Below are positions 46,478 to 56,823 of a stretch of DNA of 64,000 nt, piece after piece. This DNA is from Shewanella cutis (GTDB lineage: Bacteria > Pseudomonadota > Gammaproteobacteria > Enterobacterales > Shewanellaceae): positions 62,001-126,000 of the forward strand of contig NZ_JACSDI010000001.1 of the NCBI RefSeq assembly GCF_022410515.1, read 5' to 3'. The number at the start of each line of letters is the position of its first letter. Position 1 is the stretch's first letter. The notes under the pieces are model-generated. The model was not told the DNA's origin. It saw only the letters and a program-made list of their open reading frames with translations, and did not search any database. The position numbers and the translations under genes were made by a program.

Positions 46478-49400
46478 CTAACTCATTTCTTTGAGTAAGC
46501 GGGCAGCTTCTTCTTGCTGACGATCGTTACCGTCGATTTGAACTTCCCGTAACAACGCTTTAGCACTGTCACTGTCATCAATTTCGATATAGGCGCGGGC
46601 TAAATCAAGCTTGGCATTGACGGAGTTTTCTTCATCGTCCACATCGATCATCGCGGCATCACCAATCAGCGCCCCCACATCACTCATCTCAACCTCCATT
46701 TCAGGATAGAGATCTGTCTCTGTGTTGTCCTGCTCAGCATCGTTAAGCAGTTTTTCGATATCGATATATCCATGCTCGTTTTGGAAGTTGGTTAAATCAT
46801 GCTCAGGAACAAACTTCTTCGACTTACGAGATTCTTGTGCATCCAGTGCCGCTAATGCTTCATCAACGGTAAGTGTATGCTCTTCATCAAGGGCAAAGCT
46901 GTCCTCAGGCGTTAATACCTCCTCATCCTCAATATCAACATTGGCACTGAAAGCGGCAAGTACACTATCATCAGTTAAATCAATATCATCAGTATCTAGA
47001 CCAGCTTTTAAATCAAACTCATGGCCTAAATCCACATCAACAATGTCATCATTTTTATCAGTGTTAACCGTGAATGTAGGTTCTACCTTCTTAATAGGCT
47101 CGTCTAATACAAACTCCAAAGGTTGACGTGCAGAAACCGCTTGCGGAACGACGGGCGCCGGCTCCACGGGTGCCACAGGTTCAGACTTAGGGAACTCGTT
47201 TTTTGCACTAGACGTCGGTGCAAAGTTAAGTTCAGTATCCCAATCGAGTACATGGGGATCCTTGCTCTTGTTCGCCTTTAAATCGTTAAAGAATGAAGCC
47301 TCTTTTTCTTTGACTTTAGCCGCAGCTGCGGCAGCAGTCGCAGCCGTTAAGGTTGCAGTCGCGAGCTCAACGTTATTCGTTTCATTATCAGCAAACCCCG
47401 TAAAGGTTGGCTCATCTGCCGCTTCGTTAGCATCATCGCGACGATCAGCAATCGTGTCGCTTAGCTCAAAGGTATCATCCGTACCATCAATTGCATGGGC
47501 TGCACCAATGCCTTTGAGTAAGTCTTCTTCCTCAGCCTTATCCTCTGTATCTAGGTGTGTGGTTTCAAGGTCGAAATTAAACTCATCAGCGTCGGCTTCA
47601 GCCTGCTCTGGCACATCAAACTCGGCGAGCAGGGAGTCAAGATCATCATCTGCAGCAGTCAACTCTTCGGGTAATGTCGCTTCTAGCTCAGCGGCAATCT
47701 CATCGCTATGGCCGTTGTTTATATCACCTGATGTTTGAACTTCAGCAGTATCTTGGGCATTAAAACCCGCCAACAACTGGTCAAGGTCATCATCACTAAC
47801 GGGCAGCTCGGTATTTAATTCTTCTTCCAATTCGGCGGCAATGGCAGCAGCAACCACAGGATCATGCTGTATTGGAGCATCCAAACTTGCGAGCAGCGAA
47901 TCAATATCATCGGATTCACTAACACCAATGTCAGTTAAATCGACATCTAGCTCTGCGGCAATTTCATCGCTCAGATCCGGTTCAGGCGCCGCTGGCTTAT
48001 CAAAGTCCGCCAACAAGGCATCGATATCATCGGTTTGCTCAACCCCTAATGCAGCTAAGTCATCATCCAATTCTGCGGCAATTTCATCGCTAAGCTCAGG
48101 CGTCGCTTCAGCAGGCGTCTTGTCAAAATCCGCTAATAAAGCATCGAGGTCGTCTGCCTCAGAATCTGTTGCTGAGTCAGTCACTTCTGAGGTGTTAAAG
48201 CCTGCAAGCAAAGCATCAATATCATCGTCAGCCGTTTCAGCTGACGGTTTATTTTCAAGTTCACTCTCTAATTCTGCGGCAATCGCTGCTGCCAGTTCGG
48301 CATCGGATTCGTCAAAGTTATCAGTGTCAGAAGCGGCATTCGTTGATGGCTCATTGCTAACATCTGAGCCAAGTCCTGCCAATAAAGCATCAAGATCCTC
48401 TTCTTCAAGAATGTTTCCTGATTTAAGTTTTTCTTCAGCAAAGGTTTCCTCTTGATCGCCCATGGCCTCAGCCCAAAGATCATCCAAGGATTGGCCTTCG
48501 TCCTCTTCAAATTGCGGCGCAGCCTCGGTACTAGCACCAGAGTCGATAAACATTTCAGAGGCAATATCCATCTGCTCATGCCCATCAGTCATTTCCTGCT
48601 CGGGTTGCAGACTCACGCTACCGACATCTAATAGGCTATCGATGGAATCGGCATGGTCGCCATCTAAATGCACAGCCATGTCGTTAATGTCATCGTCATC
48701 CATTGCCAGCACAGATGCGCCCGTTGCCATGCCTGCAGCGCCTGCGGTCATAGCAATCTGCTGCGCTTCGAGCTCACGGCGCTCTTTATTACGCTTACGA
48801 CGAAGCATCCAGAACACAAGCAGCAATAGCAATAATGCTGGGATCACAGCCGCAGCAACAAGAAGCAGCGGATTATTCATCAAGTTACGCCACACATCTT
48901 CAGGCTCAGAAGGTATTTGTGGTTGCGCATCGGTTTCTGATGGGACTTGAGCGGCTTCTACTTCGGCCTTCAGTGCTAGATTTTGCTTTTTACTCGCCTG
49001 TAAAGTTTCTTCTAACACTGCAATTTGTTGATTTAAATCCTCAATTTTGGCTTTAAGGGCTTCATTATCGGCATTTCTCACGGCGAGCTGATCTTGTGCC
49101 CTGGCTAACTCATCAGTTAAAGATAAATTTTTGCTCTCCGCGGCCTCAAGGCGAGCATTCACATCGGAACTCGCCATCTTCGGCGCGACGGGAGTGGCGG
49201 GTGGCGTTGCCACGACCTCCGTTTTAGCGACTTCGGTCTTAGTCGCTTCAGGTTTAACTTCAACCTTAGGTTTATTTTCGACCACTGGAGTAACAACGAC
49301 GGGCTTCGTTATCGGCTTAGTTACCGGCTTAGTCGCTACTTTAGCGGTATTACGGACTTGCTTATCACTGCGTTCAGCACGGGCAATGGCCACGCTATTA

Positions 49401-49759
49401 GGAATGGATAGCATCACTTCTTTCGAAGGGATCAGCAAAATCATCCCACGTTCTAGGCTGTTATAACTATCGGAGTTAAAGGCATGGGGGTTAGCATCAA
49501 ATACTGCAGCCATCACTTGATAAACACTGACGCTGGCATCAGGGCGCACTTTTTGCGCAATACTCCAAAACGTGTCTTTTGAAGTCGTAGGGCCATATTG
49601 GTGATTCACTTGACGAATTTGTCCGTCTGGCCCCATGATTTTTAAAGGTTTTATTTTGGGAGTATCGGCAGCAATCGCAGGATCAATAAAAGAGGTCGTG
49701 GAAGAAACAGCCAAAACGGTGGCCATTAGGCCAAGAAGATACGAAGTGCGAAATTTCAT
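46478..49759 (-). CDS. fimV: FimV-type polar hub protein
   Basis: 1093 residues from ATG 49759 (AAGGA upstream). Signal peptide; LysM-like peptidoglycan-binding region (SKDTFWSIAQKVRPDASVSVYQVMAAVFDANPHAF, about 60-120); Lys/Val/Thr-rich linker; coiled coil (about 205-270). One membrane helix LLLVAAAVIPALLLLLLVFWMLRR (about 297-320) is followed by a very acidic cytoplasmic region with repeated DDDIDALLAGF/DEIAAELD units, then a conserved C-terminal TPR-like FimV domain (NAKLDLARAYIEIDDSDSAKALL). FimV/HubP proteins mark the cell pole and recruit flagellar, chemotaxis and type IV pilus machinery. The acidic repeats vary in number between strains. Confidence 0.95.
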   Translation of the reverse strand: MKFRTSYLLGLMATVLAVSSTTSFIDPAIAADTPKIKPLKIMGPDGQIRQVNHQYGPTTSKDTFWSIAQKVRPDASVSVYQVMAAVFDANPHAFNSDSYNSLERGMILLIPSKEVMLSIPNSVAIARAERSDKQVRNTAKVATKPVTKPITKPVVVTPVVENKPKVEVKPEATKTEVAKTEVVATPPATPVAPKMASSDVNARLEAAESKNLSLTDELARAQDQLAVRNADNEALKAKIEDLNQQIAVLEETLQASKKQNLALKAEVEAAQVPSETDAQPQIPSEPEDVWRNLMNNPLLLVAAAVIPALLLLLLVFWMLRRKRNKERRELEAQQIAMTAGAAGMATGASVLAMDDDDINDMAVHLDGDHADSIDSLLDVGSVSLQPEQEMTDGHEQMDIASEMFIDSGASTEAAPQFEEDEGQSLDDLWAEAMGDQEETFAEEKLKSGNILEEEDLDALLAGLGSDVSNEPSTNAASDTDNFDESDAELAAAIAAELESELENKPSAETADDDIDALLAGFNTSEVTDSATDSEADDLDALLADFDKTPAEATPELSDEIAAELDDDLAALGVEQTDDIDALLADFDKPAAPEPDLSDEIAAELDVDLTDIGVSESDDIDSLLASLDAPIQHDPVVAAAIAAELEEELNTELPVSDDDLDQLLAGFNAQDTAEVQTSGDINNGHSDEIAAELEATLPEELTAADDDLDSLLAEFDVPEQAEADADEFNFDLETTHLDTEDKAEEEDLLKGIGAAHAIDGTDDTFELSDTIADRRDDANEAADEPTFTGFADNETNNVELATATLTAATAAAAAAKVKEKEASFFNDLKANKSKDPHVLDWDTELNFAPTSSAKNEFPKSEPVAPVEPAPVVPQAVSARQPLEFVLDEPIKKVEPTFTVNTDKNDDIVDVDLGHEFDLKAGLDTDDIDLTDDSVLAAFSANVDIEDEEVLTPEDSFALDEEHTLTVDEALAALDAQESRKSKKFVPEHDLTNFQNEHGYIDIEKLLNDAEQDNTETDLYPEMEVEMSDVGALIGDAAMIDVDDEENSVNAKLDLARAYIEIDDSDSAKALLREVQIDGNDRQQEEAARLLKEMS

Positions 49760-49884
49760 CAATCCTTCCCTTTGAAGCGCTATGTAAGTTATCTCGCTGA
49801 TAACAGGCTTTAGGCAATTGTATTTATTGAGATTACTATAAACTAGAAATCCCAGCCCTGCTACTGTTCACAATTGTAAAACAA

Positions 49885-49911
49885 AAAAAGCCTGCTGGCA
49901 GCAGGCTTTTT
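49885..49911 (-). terminator. Terminator of asd
   Basis: AAAAAGCCTGC/GCAGGCTTTTT perfect stem around a 5-base loop; works on both strands. Confidence 0.93.
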
Positions 49912-49938
49912 CATTGGGCATTAATTGACACTTGGTGC

Positions 49939-50955
49939 CTAGTAATAATCTCTCACTAGGATCTCGGCAATTTGCACACTGTTTAAGGCTGCGCCTTTAC
50001 GAATATTGTCCGACACCACCCACAGGTTAATACCATGGGCATGGGAAATATCCTTACGAACACGACCAACATACACAGGATCGGTCCCCGCTGCATGGGT
50101 TACCGCGGTTGGGTATTCGTCATCGGACTCGAATAATACCACTCCTTCGGCATCGCGCAGTAAAGCTTTAATATCTTCTGCATCGGCGACTTGGCGAGTT
50201 TCGATGTGGACCGCTTCAGAATGGCCATAGAATACTGGAACACGTACAGCGGTCGCGTTTACTAGAATGTCATCGTCACCGAAAATCTTCTGGGTTTCCC
50301 AGACCATTTTCATTTCTTCTTTGGTATAGCCATTATCCATAAACTTATCGATTTGCGGCAATACGTTAAAGGCAATTTGCTTAGGATACACTTCAGCCTC
50401 TGCAGGTAAACCTTGCAGTAACTTAGTGCATTGTCTTGCCAGTTCTTCAATCGCTTTTTTACCCGTGCCAGAAACAGATTGATAGGTCGCCACATTAATA
50501 CGACTAATACCATAAGTATCGTAAATCGGTTTTAAGGCCACCAGCATTTGGATGGTTGAGCAATTTGGGTTGGCAATAATATTACGGTTGCGAAAATCAG
50601 CAATCGCATGCGGATTAACCTCTGGCACAACCAATGGAATATCAATGTCATAACGGAAGTGAGAGGTATTGTCGATGACAACACAACCGGCTTCTGCGGC
50701 AATCGGTGCCCACTTGGCAGAGACATCACCACCGGCTGAGAAGAAACCTAATTGCGCTTGACTCCAATCGAAGGTTTCTACGTCCAAAATGGTAATTTGT
50801 TTGCCATGGAAGCTGACCGTTTCACCGGCGCTACGGCTACTGGCTAAAGGGTATAAGTTCGCAACCGGGAAATTACGCTCTTCGAGGATCTCAATCATAG
50901 TTTGACCCACTGCGCCCGATGCACCTAAAACGACAACATTAAATTCCTGCGACAT
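49939..50955 (-). CDS. asd: Aspartate-semialdehyde dehydrogenase
   Basis: 338 residues from ATG 50955 (MSQEFNVVVLGASGAVGQTM, NADP-binding GxSGAVG). The catalytic Cys is in ANPNCSTIQ (about 132) and GHSEAVHIE carries the catalytic His. It converts aspartyl phosphate to the semialdehyde for lysine, threonine and methionine synthesis. It starts two bases after the pdxB stop, so the two are co-transcribed. Confidence 0.95.
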   Translation of the reverse strand: MSQEFNVVVLGASGAVGQTMIEILEERNFPVANLYPLASSRSAGETVSFHGKQITILDVETFDWSQAQLGFFSAGGDVSAKWAPIAAEAGCVVIDNTSHFRYDIDIPLVVPEVNPHAIADFRNRNIIANPNCSTIQMLVALKPIYDTYGISRINVATYQSVSGTGKKAIEELARQCTKLLQGLPAEAEVYPKQIAFNVLPQIDKFMDNGYTKEEMKMVWETQKIFGDDDILVNATAVRVPVFYGHSEAVHIETRQVADAEDIKALLRDAEGVVLFESDDEYPTAVTHAAGTDPVYVGRVRKDISHAHGINLWVVSDNIRKGAALNSVQIAEILVRDYY

Positions 50956-50957
50956 AA

Positions 50958-52088
50958 TTACCGACCGACTCCTGAAAAACCTAAATTGGACAACCAATCT
51001 ACCTCAGATTGACCGCGATAAGCCAGCGCCAATGCACTAAATTCACGTCGATGTTTATGATTTTTTCTCATAATGTCGAAGCCATTTTCATTTGCAAAGC
51101 AATTTCGGAAAACAGCATCGTCATCTCGTAGGTCGTAGACGAATCTTGCGAGCTGTAATAAGGCTTTTTCATCGGGAAGCTGTTCAAGTTCAACAGCTTT
51201 GATATTGAAACGGGGCAATAAGTCAGATAAGCCTTTAGTGGCGGGAATAGCTAACAATTCACATAACTTTTGGTACAGCATAAAAGTGCCACGGGCCTTA
51301 CCTTCTAAGCTGTAACCGGCGATATGCGGGGTCGCAAACTCAGCAAAAGGCACTAACTCCGGCATGGGATGCGGCTCCCCTTCCCATACATCGAGGACTA
51401 ATTTAAGGTCATCCCTTTGCTGCTTAACTTTGATTAATGCTTGATTATCAATGACGTCGCCACGACAACAATTAATTAGCCAGATATTCGCTTTGAGGCT
51501 CATTAAGCGCGCCTCATCAAATAAATGCAGCGTTTTATGCTCGCCAGTGCGGGTGATTGGCACATGTAAGCTGATGATATCTGCCTCTTGTAATAGGGTT
51601 TCAAGGCTCACAAAATCGCGCGGATCGCCCTCGGCCTCTTTGATGGGATCATGGAGCAAGACTTTAATACCGAAGACTTCAAGGCATTTGGCCGTCGCAC
51701 TGCCAGTATTGCCCGCACCAACAATCCCCACGACCTTGCCCTTGAGCGGTGAATTAAACCGCGCCGCCAGTTCTAGCATGGCAATAAAGGCAAATTCACC
51801 CACCGCTGTTGCGTTACAACCTGGCGCATTTGAAAACACAATGCCTCGAGTGGCAAGGTAAGCTAAATCCACATGATCTGTGCCAATGGTCGCGCTACCC
51901 ACAAATTTAAGTTTTGGATTGGCATCTAACAGTGCAGCATTGACTCGGGTAACGGAACGAACCAGCAGCACATCGGCATCTTGCACCTGCTCAGGCGTTA
52001 ATGTGCGGCCATTGACTGGAATTATCTCGCCGAGATCCCCGAATAAGGGTTCGACATAGGGCATATTTTCATCGACAACAATCTTCAT
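50958..52088 (-). CDS. pdxB: Erythronate-4-phosphate dehydrogenase
   Basis: 376 residues from ATG 52088 (AAGG upstream, [20 protein letters not shown]). NAD-binding [29 protein letters not shown] is near residue 117 and the Arg/Glu/His catalytic set lies in [10 protein letters not shown] and [14 protein letters not shown]. The C-terminal extension is typical of PdxB. It oxidises erythronate-4-phosphate in pyridoxal phosphate synthesis. Confidence 0.96.
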   Translation of the reverse strand: MKIVVDENMPYVEPLFGDLGEIIPVNGRTLTPEQVQDADVLLVRSVTRVNAALLDANPKLKFVGSATIGTDHVDLAYLATRGIVFSNAPGCNATAVGEFAFIAMLELAARFNSPLKGKVVGIVGAGNTGSATAKCLEVFGIKVLLHDPIKEAEGDPRDFVSLETLLQEADIISLHVPITRTGEHKTLHLFDEARLMSLKANIWLINCCRGDVIDNQALIKVKQQRDDLKLVLDVWEGEPHPMPELVPFAEFATPHIAGYSLEGKARGTFMLYQKLCELLAIPATKGLSDLLPRFNIKAVELEQLPDEKALLQLARFVYDLRDDDAVFRNCFANENGFDIMRKNHKHRREFSALALAYRGQSEVDWLSNLGFSGVGR

Positions 52089-52191
52089 GGAGACCTTTCT
52101 GATAAACAGCAATATCAAGATATTCAGGATTCTAACAAGACTCTAGAGATAAATCCCAACCCTTAAGTCGCATTACTGAATTTCAGCCAAT

Positions 52192-52219
52192 AAAAAAGGA
52201 AGCCGAAGCTTCCTTTTTT
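52192..52219 (-). terminator. Terminator of fabB
   Basis: AAAAAAGGAAGC/GCTTCCTTTTTT perfect 12-bp stem around CGAA. Confidence 0.94.
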
Positions 52220-52234
52220 AACGAAAATAATGGC

Positions 52235-53446
52235 TTACTTATATTTTCGCATGACGAGTGTTGCGTTAGTGCCACCAAAACCAAAACTGTTACTCATCAC
52301 AGTGTTCAGCTCTGCATCGCGGTATTCACGCACTATAGGCATGTCTTTTGCGGCTTCATCTAAGTTATCGATGTTGATGCTTGGAGCGATAAAGCTGTTT
52401 TCCATCATAATTAAGCTATAAATGGCTTCATGTACGCCAGCAGCGCCCAAGGCATGACCTGTCATCGATTTGGTCGATGCTACTGGTGGGCATTTGTCTT
52501 TAAAGACTTCACGCAGCGCTTCTAACTCACGCACGTCACCGACTGGTGTCGAAGTACCGTGGGTGTTGATGTAATCAATTGGCGTGTCCACATCGGCTAG
52601 AGCCATTTGCATACAACGCACAGCACCTTCGCCAGACGGAGCAACCATGTCATAACCATCTGACGATGCGCCATAACCAATCACTTCGGCGTAAATCTTC
52701 GCGCCACGAGCCAGCGCATGCTCTAACTCTTCAACGATTAAGATACCGCCACCACCAGAGATCACGAAACCGTCACGGTCCGCATCATAGGTACGAGAGG
52801 CTTTTTCTGGAGTGTCGTTGTATTTAGTCGACAATGCACCCATCGCATCGAAGCCCATGGTCAGGGTCCAATCGAGCTCTTCTGCCCCACCCGCAAAGAC
52901 CATATCTTGCTTACCCATTTGAATAAGTTCTACAGCATGGCCAATACAGTGAGCACTGGTCGCACAGGCTGAACTGATTGAGTAGTTCATACCTTTAATT
53001 TTGAATGGCGTGGCTAAACAGGCGCTTGCGGTACTCGCCATAATACGAGGCACAATATAAGGACCAACACGTTTTACGCCCTTTTCGCGCAAAATATCCG
53101 CCGCTTGTACTTGGTTAGAAGATGAAGCGCCGCCTGTGCCAACAATCAAGCCAACACGAGGATCTGAATACTGCTCTTCAGTTAACTGAGCATCCTTAAT
53201 GGCTTCTTGCATTGCAATGTAAGCATATGCCGCAGCATCGCCCATAAAACGCAGCGCTTTGCGGTCAATCAGCTCAGAAGGATCTAATTTGATATTGCCC
53301 CATACATGACTACGTAGTTGCATTTCTTCAAACTGAGCGGAATGTGTAATACCACTACGGCCCGCTTTAAGTGACTCAGTCACTTCTTGCTTGTTATTAC
53401 CGATACTTGAAACAACACCCATTCCGGTGATCACGACTCTTTTCAT
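52235..53446 (-). CDS. fabB: 3-oxoacyl-[acyl-carrier-protein] synthase I
   Basis: 403 residues starting at [14 protein letters not shown] (ATG 53446), the usual FabB start; longer in-frame starts at 53461 and 53497 lack support. The catalytic Cys is in [12 protein letters not shown] (about 162), with His in [11 protein letters not shown] and [11 protein letters not shown]. It condenses malonyl-ACP with acyl-ACP and is needed for unsaturated fatty acids. It has its own terminator. Confidence 0.95.
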   Translation of the reverse strand: MKRVVITGMGVVSSIGNNKQEVTESLKAGRSGITHSAQFEEMQLRSHVWGNIKLDPSELIDRKALRFMGDAAAYAYIAMQEAIKDAQLTEEQYSDPRVGLIVGTGGASSSNQVQAADILREKGVKRVGPYIVPRIMASTASACLATPFKIKGMNYSISSACATSAHCIGHAVELIQMGKQDMVFAGGAEELDWTLTMGFDAMGALSTKYNDTPEKASRTYDADRDGFVISGGGGILIVEELEHALARGAKIYAEVIGYGASSDGYDMVAPSGEGAVRCMQMALADVDTPIDYINTHGTSTPVGDVRELEALREVFKDKCPPVASTKSMTGHALGAAGVHEAIYSLIMMENSFIAPSINIDNLDEAAKDMPIVREYRDAELNTVMSNSFGFGGTNATLVMRKYK

Positions 53447-53584
53447 TTTATTGCTATCCATTGTGTACATGTCAGTACCTACTTTTTGCTGAGCCAATAG
53501 TATCTGTTTTGCTTCAATTAAGTGGTCAGCTTTCCATAAAGGCGAGTAAAATAATGCCTATTATGAGACCGAGAGTATATTTCT

Positions 53585-55702
53585 TTGACTGCAAAGCCCC
53601 ACATATCTTGCCAATTTAAGCGTGATTACCCGCAATTGATCAACCTTTATCCCTCATGCGCGCAGGCAACTACACACTCTCTCAACAATTTAAACCGCCT
53701 TAGACATCAGTGCTTAACGGCGCTATTGACGCAACCATCCCCCCACTTATGTGTGATGGGGCAATGGGGATTAGGCGACGGAATCGAACTGCTCTCTTTT
53801 ATTCATTACTGGCAAACACTGGCTAAAACCCAAAATCTACCGCGCTTACTGCTGAAGGTGTTTGAACCAAATCCGATTAACTATTACGAACTTAAATTAC
53901 TTTGGGATCAATCGCAAAGCTTAATTTTTCATCCGCATTTACAGCCCATTGCCAACGCCATCATTGAAGCAAAGCCAGCGCGCATTATAGGGTGTCAGAG
54001 ATTAATTTTTGATGACGGTCGCATCAGCCTCGATTTAGATTTTGGCGATCAGCAAACCATGCTGGTCAATCAGCCGCACTGCGACACTCATCCGATTCAG
54101 CAATGGCTGGTTTTGCCGCATTTGGCACCGCAGCTGAGTCGTAAAATGCTCTGGCAAATGGCGCGCTTAAGTGCCGATGATGCCCATTTTATCGGTGTTG
54201 AGCTTGCAGAAACTGCACAGGATCTCGCCAGAGCCTGTGGCTTTAGCCCTCTTGCCATCACTGCCGATATGCTCAGTGGCGAACAGATTGACTCACTTGC
54301 AAGCCATGACTCAATTACAAGCCAGATTATTACAGACGATATTCTGCTGCATGAGCGCAAGCTCCTGCGCCAGCAAGCTGATGACCATCAAGCGTTTACA
54401 CCAAAACCATCCCAAATAGCCTCAACCAAGCAGCCAATTGCCATTATAGGTGGCGGACTCGCGTCAGCGCATCTGATGTTGTCCTTAGCAGAACGAGGCC
54501 AAAGTAGCATATTGTTTTGTAAGGATAATGACTTAGGGCAAGGCGCGTCTGGTAATCGCCAAGGGGCGATTTATCCTCTACTCACGCCAGAAAATGATGA
54601 GCTTAGTCGTTTTTTCCAACAGGCGTTTTTATTCAGTCGCCGCCGAATCGCCGCGCTGAGTCTTGCATCAAGGATGGGGACGGACGCTACATCTAGCGTG
54701 ACGCCAATTTCCCATGATTTTTGTGGTGTGCTGCAAACGGGCCATGATGAACGCAGCCAACAACGACTCGATAAAATCATCCAAAGCCAAGACTGGCCGG
54801 CGGAAATAGCCTATGCCGTTGATGCGAGCGAAGCCAACAAGATTGCTAAAATAGGTATTGATAAGGCTGGATTTTATTACCCCCTCGGCGGCTGGGTGTG
54901 CCCTTTTGAATACGCCAAAGCAGCGGCGGATAAAGCCTCGCAGCTTGCCAATGTGCAGTGCCATTTCAATACCGAAATCACTGAAATTGAACGCGATGCC
55001 AAGGGCTGGTATCTTCTCAGCCAAGACCAGCGTTTTGGACCTTTCCGTCAACTCGTGCTCGCCAATGGCGCGCAGCTGACACAGTTCTCTGCCAGTGAAC
55101 GTTTGCAGATAAGTCCGTTTCGCGGTCAAGTAAGTCATGTTCCGGCACAATTTAAGCTAAGCCAATTGGCCACAGTGTTATGTGCAAACGGTTACCTCAC
55201 GCCAAGCCATCAAGGGCTGCATTGCCTCGGCGCCAGCTATGTAAAAACGGCTGAGCACCTCGATTTTTGCCCGCTGGAGCAGTTGGAAAATCTTGGTAAA
55301 ATGCAACAAAGCTATCCTAATCAAGCTTGGGTCGAAGATATTGATATTAGCGGCAATAGCGCCCGAGTTGGTGTGCGTATGGTAACGCGCGATCATTTCC
55401 CGATGATGGGCTGTGCTCCCGATGTTAATGAGATTTTGGCTAGACATGAGCAGCACCAAATTAATCAGCAGCAAGCCGAACAAATCCGCCATTATTGGCA
55501 AACCACGCCAGCCCCTATCCACGATGGCCTTTATATCCTTGGTGGCTTAGGTTCGCGGGGGTTAAGTTCGGGGCCATTGGCGGCAGAATGCCTAGCCGCT
55601 CAATTAACCAGTGAGCCGCTGCCACTCGATTGGCCTACACTCCATAAACTCAGCCCGAATCGAATGTGGTTACGCAAACTGCTCAAAGGCAAAGCACTTT
55701 AA
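53585..55702 (+). CDS. mnmC: tRNA mnm5U34 biosynthesis protein MnmC, with degenerate methyltransferase domain
   Basis: 705 residues from a TTG start (GAGAG 9 bases upstream). The C-terminal FAD oxidoreductase domain is well kept: AIIGGGLASAHLMLSLAERG (about 285), ASGNRQGAIYPLL, GGWVCPFEYAKAAADKA and LGGLGSRGLSSGPLAAE. It removes the carboxymethyl group from cmnm5U34. The N-terminal domain should methylate nm5U34, but the SAM motif (ETGFGTGLNFL in E. coli) reads MGQWGLGDGIELL, and the DGFAPAKNPDMW motif with the catalytic Asp reads VLPHLAPQLSRKMLW. The methyltransferase is therefore probably weak or lost. Confidence 0.9.
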   Translation: MTAKPHISCQFKRDYPQLINLYPSCAQATTHSLNNLNRLRHQCLTALLTQPSPHLCVMGQWGLGDGIELLSFIHYWQTLAKTQNLPRLLLKVFEPNPINYYELKLLWDQSQSLIFHPHLQPIANAIIEAKPARIIGCQRLIFDDGRISLDLDFGDQQTMLVNQPHCDTHPIQQWLVLPHLAPQLSRKMLWQMARLSADDAHFIGVELAETAQDLARACGFSPLAITADMLSGEQIDSLASHDSITSQIITDDILLHERKLLRQQADDHQAFTPKPSQIASTKQPIAIIGGGLASAHLMLSLAERGQSSILFCKDNDLGQGASGNRQGAIYPLLTPENDELSRFFQQAFLFSRRRIAALSLASRMGTDATSSVTPISHDFCGVLQTGHDERSQQRLDKIIQSQDWPAEIAYAVDASEANKIAKIGIDKAGFYYPLGGWVCPFEYAKAAADKASQLANVQCHFNTEITEIERDAKGWYLLSQDQRFGPFRQLVLANGAQLTQFSASERLQISPFRGQVSHVPAQFKLSQLATVLCANGYLTPSHQGLHCLGASYVKTAEHLDFCPLEQLENLGKMQQSYPNQAWVEDIDISGNSARVGVRMVTRDHFPMMGCAPDVNEILARHEQHQINQQQAEQIRHYWQTTPAPIHDGLYILGGLGSRGLSSGPLAAECLAAQLTSEPLPLDWPTLHKLSPNRMWLRKLLKGKAL

Positions 55703-55844
55703 TGGAAGTGAGCGTCGTGATTTTAGTGGTTCTTATTGGTGACCGGATTAATGAGCTTAGTTGCAGCAGCAATTAAACTTTATCGCTCAGAGAAAACTAA
55801 GCACGCCAATACGGGGATTTTCTCAAGATAAAAGTACAAAAACA

Positions 55845-55876
55845 AAAAAGGATTAAGCCATTACTTAATCCTTTTT
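55845..55876. terminator. Bidirectional terminator between mnmC and the RNA methyltransferase gene
   Basis: AAAAAGGATTAAG/CTTAATCCTTTTT perfect 13-bp stem around CCATTA; serves two convergent genes. Confidence 0.93.
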
Positions 55877-55899
55877 GGATAAGACGCTGCTCCTTAAGA

Positions 55900-56508
55900 C
55901 TACTTCGAAGACTCACGCTTAGTGGTTTTAACGCGGGTACGATTATTGTTGTCACGACTTTTGCGGATCAAGGCATCGCCATCAAACTCAGCTGCATTGG
56001 TCGCCTGTTTGCGATAGGCTTTCGCTAATCTATCGTACAGCAGTACATTGACCGACGCCGCCAGATTCATGCAGCCCACCGTAGGCACATACACTACGGC
56101 ATCGGCCCTATCGATAATCTCTTGGCCTATGGTGCCATCCTCTGGCCCAAACACATAAAAGGCTTTTTCGGGATGGACAAACTCCGGCAAAGGCGTCGCC
56201 CCCAAGACTAAATCCACGCAAACCAGTTGAGTACCTGCAGGAATCGCATCAAGTAACGAGGTGACTCCAGTTAACGGAATGCGCTCAGCGGCGCTCTGCG
56301 TATCGGCATTATATTGCTGCGGCCCACGGGCGGCGTATTCATAGCGCTTTCCGGTGTAAAACACCGCATCGACACCATAACAGCCCGAGGCGCGCATAAT
56401 GCCGCCCACATTGGTGGGCGTTTTGGGATTCACTAAACCGATATAAACCGCTTGCTGAGCTTGTGGTGATGCCACTTCGTCAACCAAAGTCGTCGTAGAT
56501 GAACTCAT
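55900..56508 (-). CDS. SPOUT-family RNA 2'-O-methyltransferase (TrmH type)
   Basis: 202 residues from ATG 56508. The three SPOUT motifs are present: NVGGIMRASGCYG (about 35-47), FYVFGPEDGTIG (about 116) and VPTVGCMNLAASVNVLLYDRL (about 140), which form the knotted SAM site. The C-terminus is basic. The target RNA cannot be named from sequence. The start codon lies a few bases after the yfcL stop. Confidence 0.87.
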   Translation of the reverse strand: MSSSTTTLVDEVASPQAQQAVYIGLVNPKTPTNVGGIMRASGCYGVDAVFYTGKRYEYAARGPQQYNADTQSAAERIPLTGVTSLLDAIPAGTQLVCVDLVLGATPLPEFVHPEKAFYVFGPEDGTIGQEIIDRADAVVYVPTVGCMNLAASVNVLLYDRLAKAYRKQATNAAEFDGDALIRKSRDNNNRTRVKTTKRESSK

Positions 56509-56511
56509 CAA

Positions 56512-56793
56512 TTATGCCGCTAAATGACTAACAATTTTGCCATGCAATTCTGCCCACGCCGCTTCTACCAGCGCGTAATCGGCATCATTTAATTCTTGGC
56601 GAGCAAGGGCTAAACATTCAGTCATTTTTTCAAGTAAGGCTTCTAGCGTGCTCTCGCCTTGGTCTTCAAGTTGCGATAACACCACCGCCACATGGCCTTG
56701 CAGATAACCGCAGGCAAATAAGGCATCGTCATCACCATGGCTCACAACGGACTCAATCCATTGCGATAATGCATCTTCATACTGCTCTAACAT
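56512..56793 (-). CDS. yfcL: YfcL family protein
   Basis: 93 residues, helical and acidic, with FACGYLQGHVAVVLSQLE and LNDADYALVEAAW, as in E. coli YfcL, which is also a neighbour of mnmC and aroC. Function unknown. It follows the kinase gene by about 30 bases and abuts the methyltransferase gene, so the three are probably one operon. Confidence 0.85.
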   Translation of the reverse strand: MLEQYEDALSQWIESVVSHGDDDALFACGYLQGHVAVVLSQLEDQGESTLEALLEKMTECLALARQELNDADYALVEAAWAELHGKIVSHLAA

Positions 56794-56823
56794 CGGGTAA
56801 AACTCTCCAATAATGTATTTCGC

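Noticed and set aside
46700..49000. Long plus-strand open frames across fimV
   Set aside because: They are Ser/Ala-rich reflections of the acidic Asp/Glu/Ala repeats of fimV and have no start signals.
53515..53540. FadR-like site before fabB (AAGTGGTCAGCTTT)
   Set aside because: Only one half of the FadR palindrome is present and the second arm does not match.
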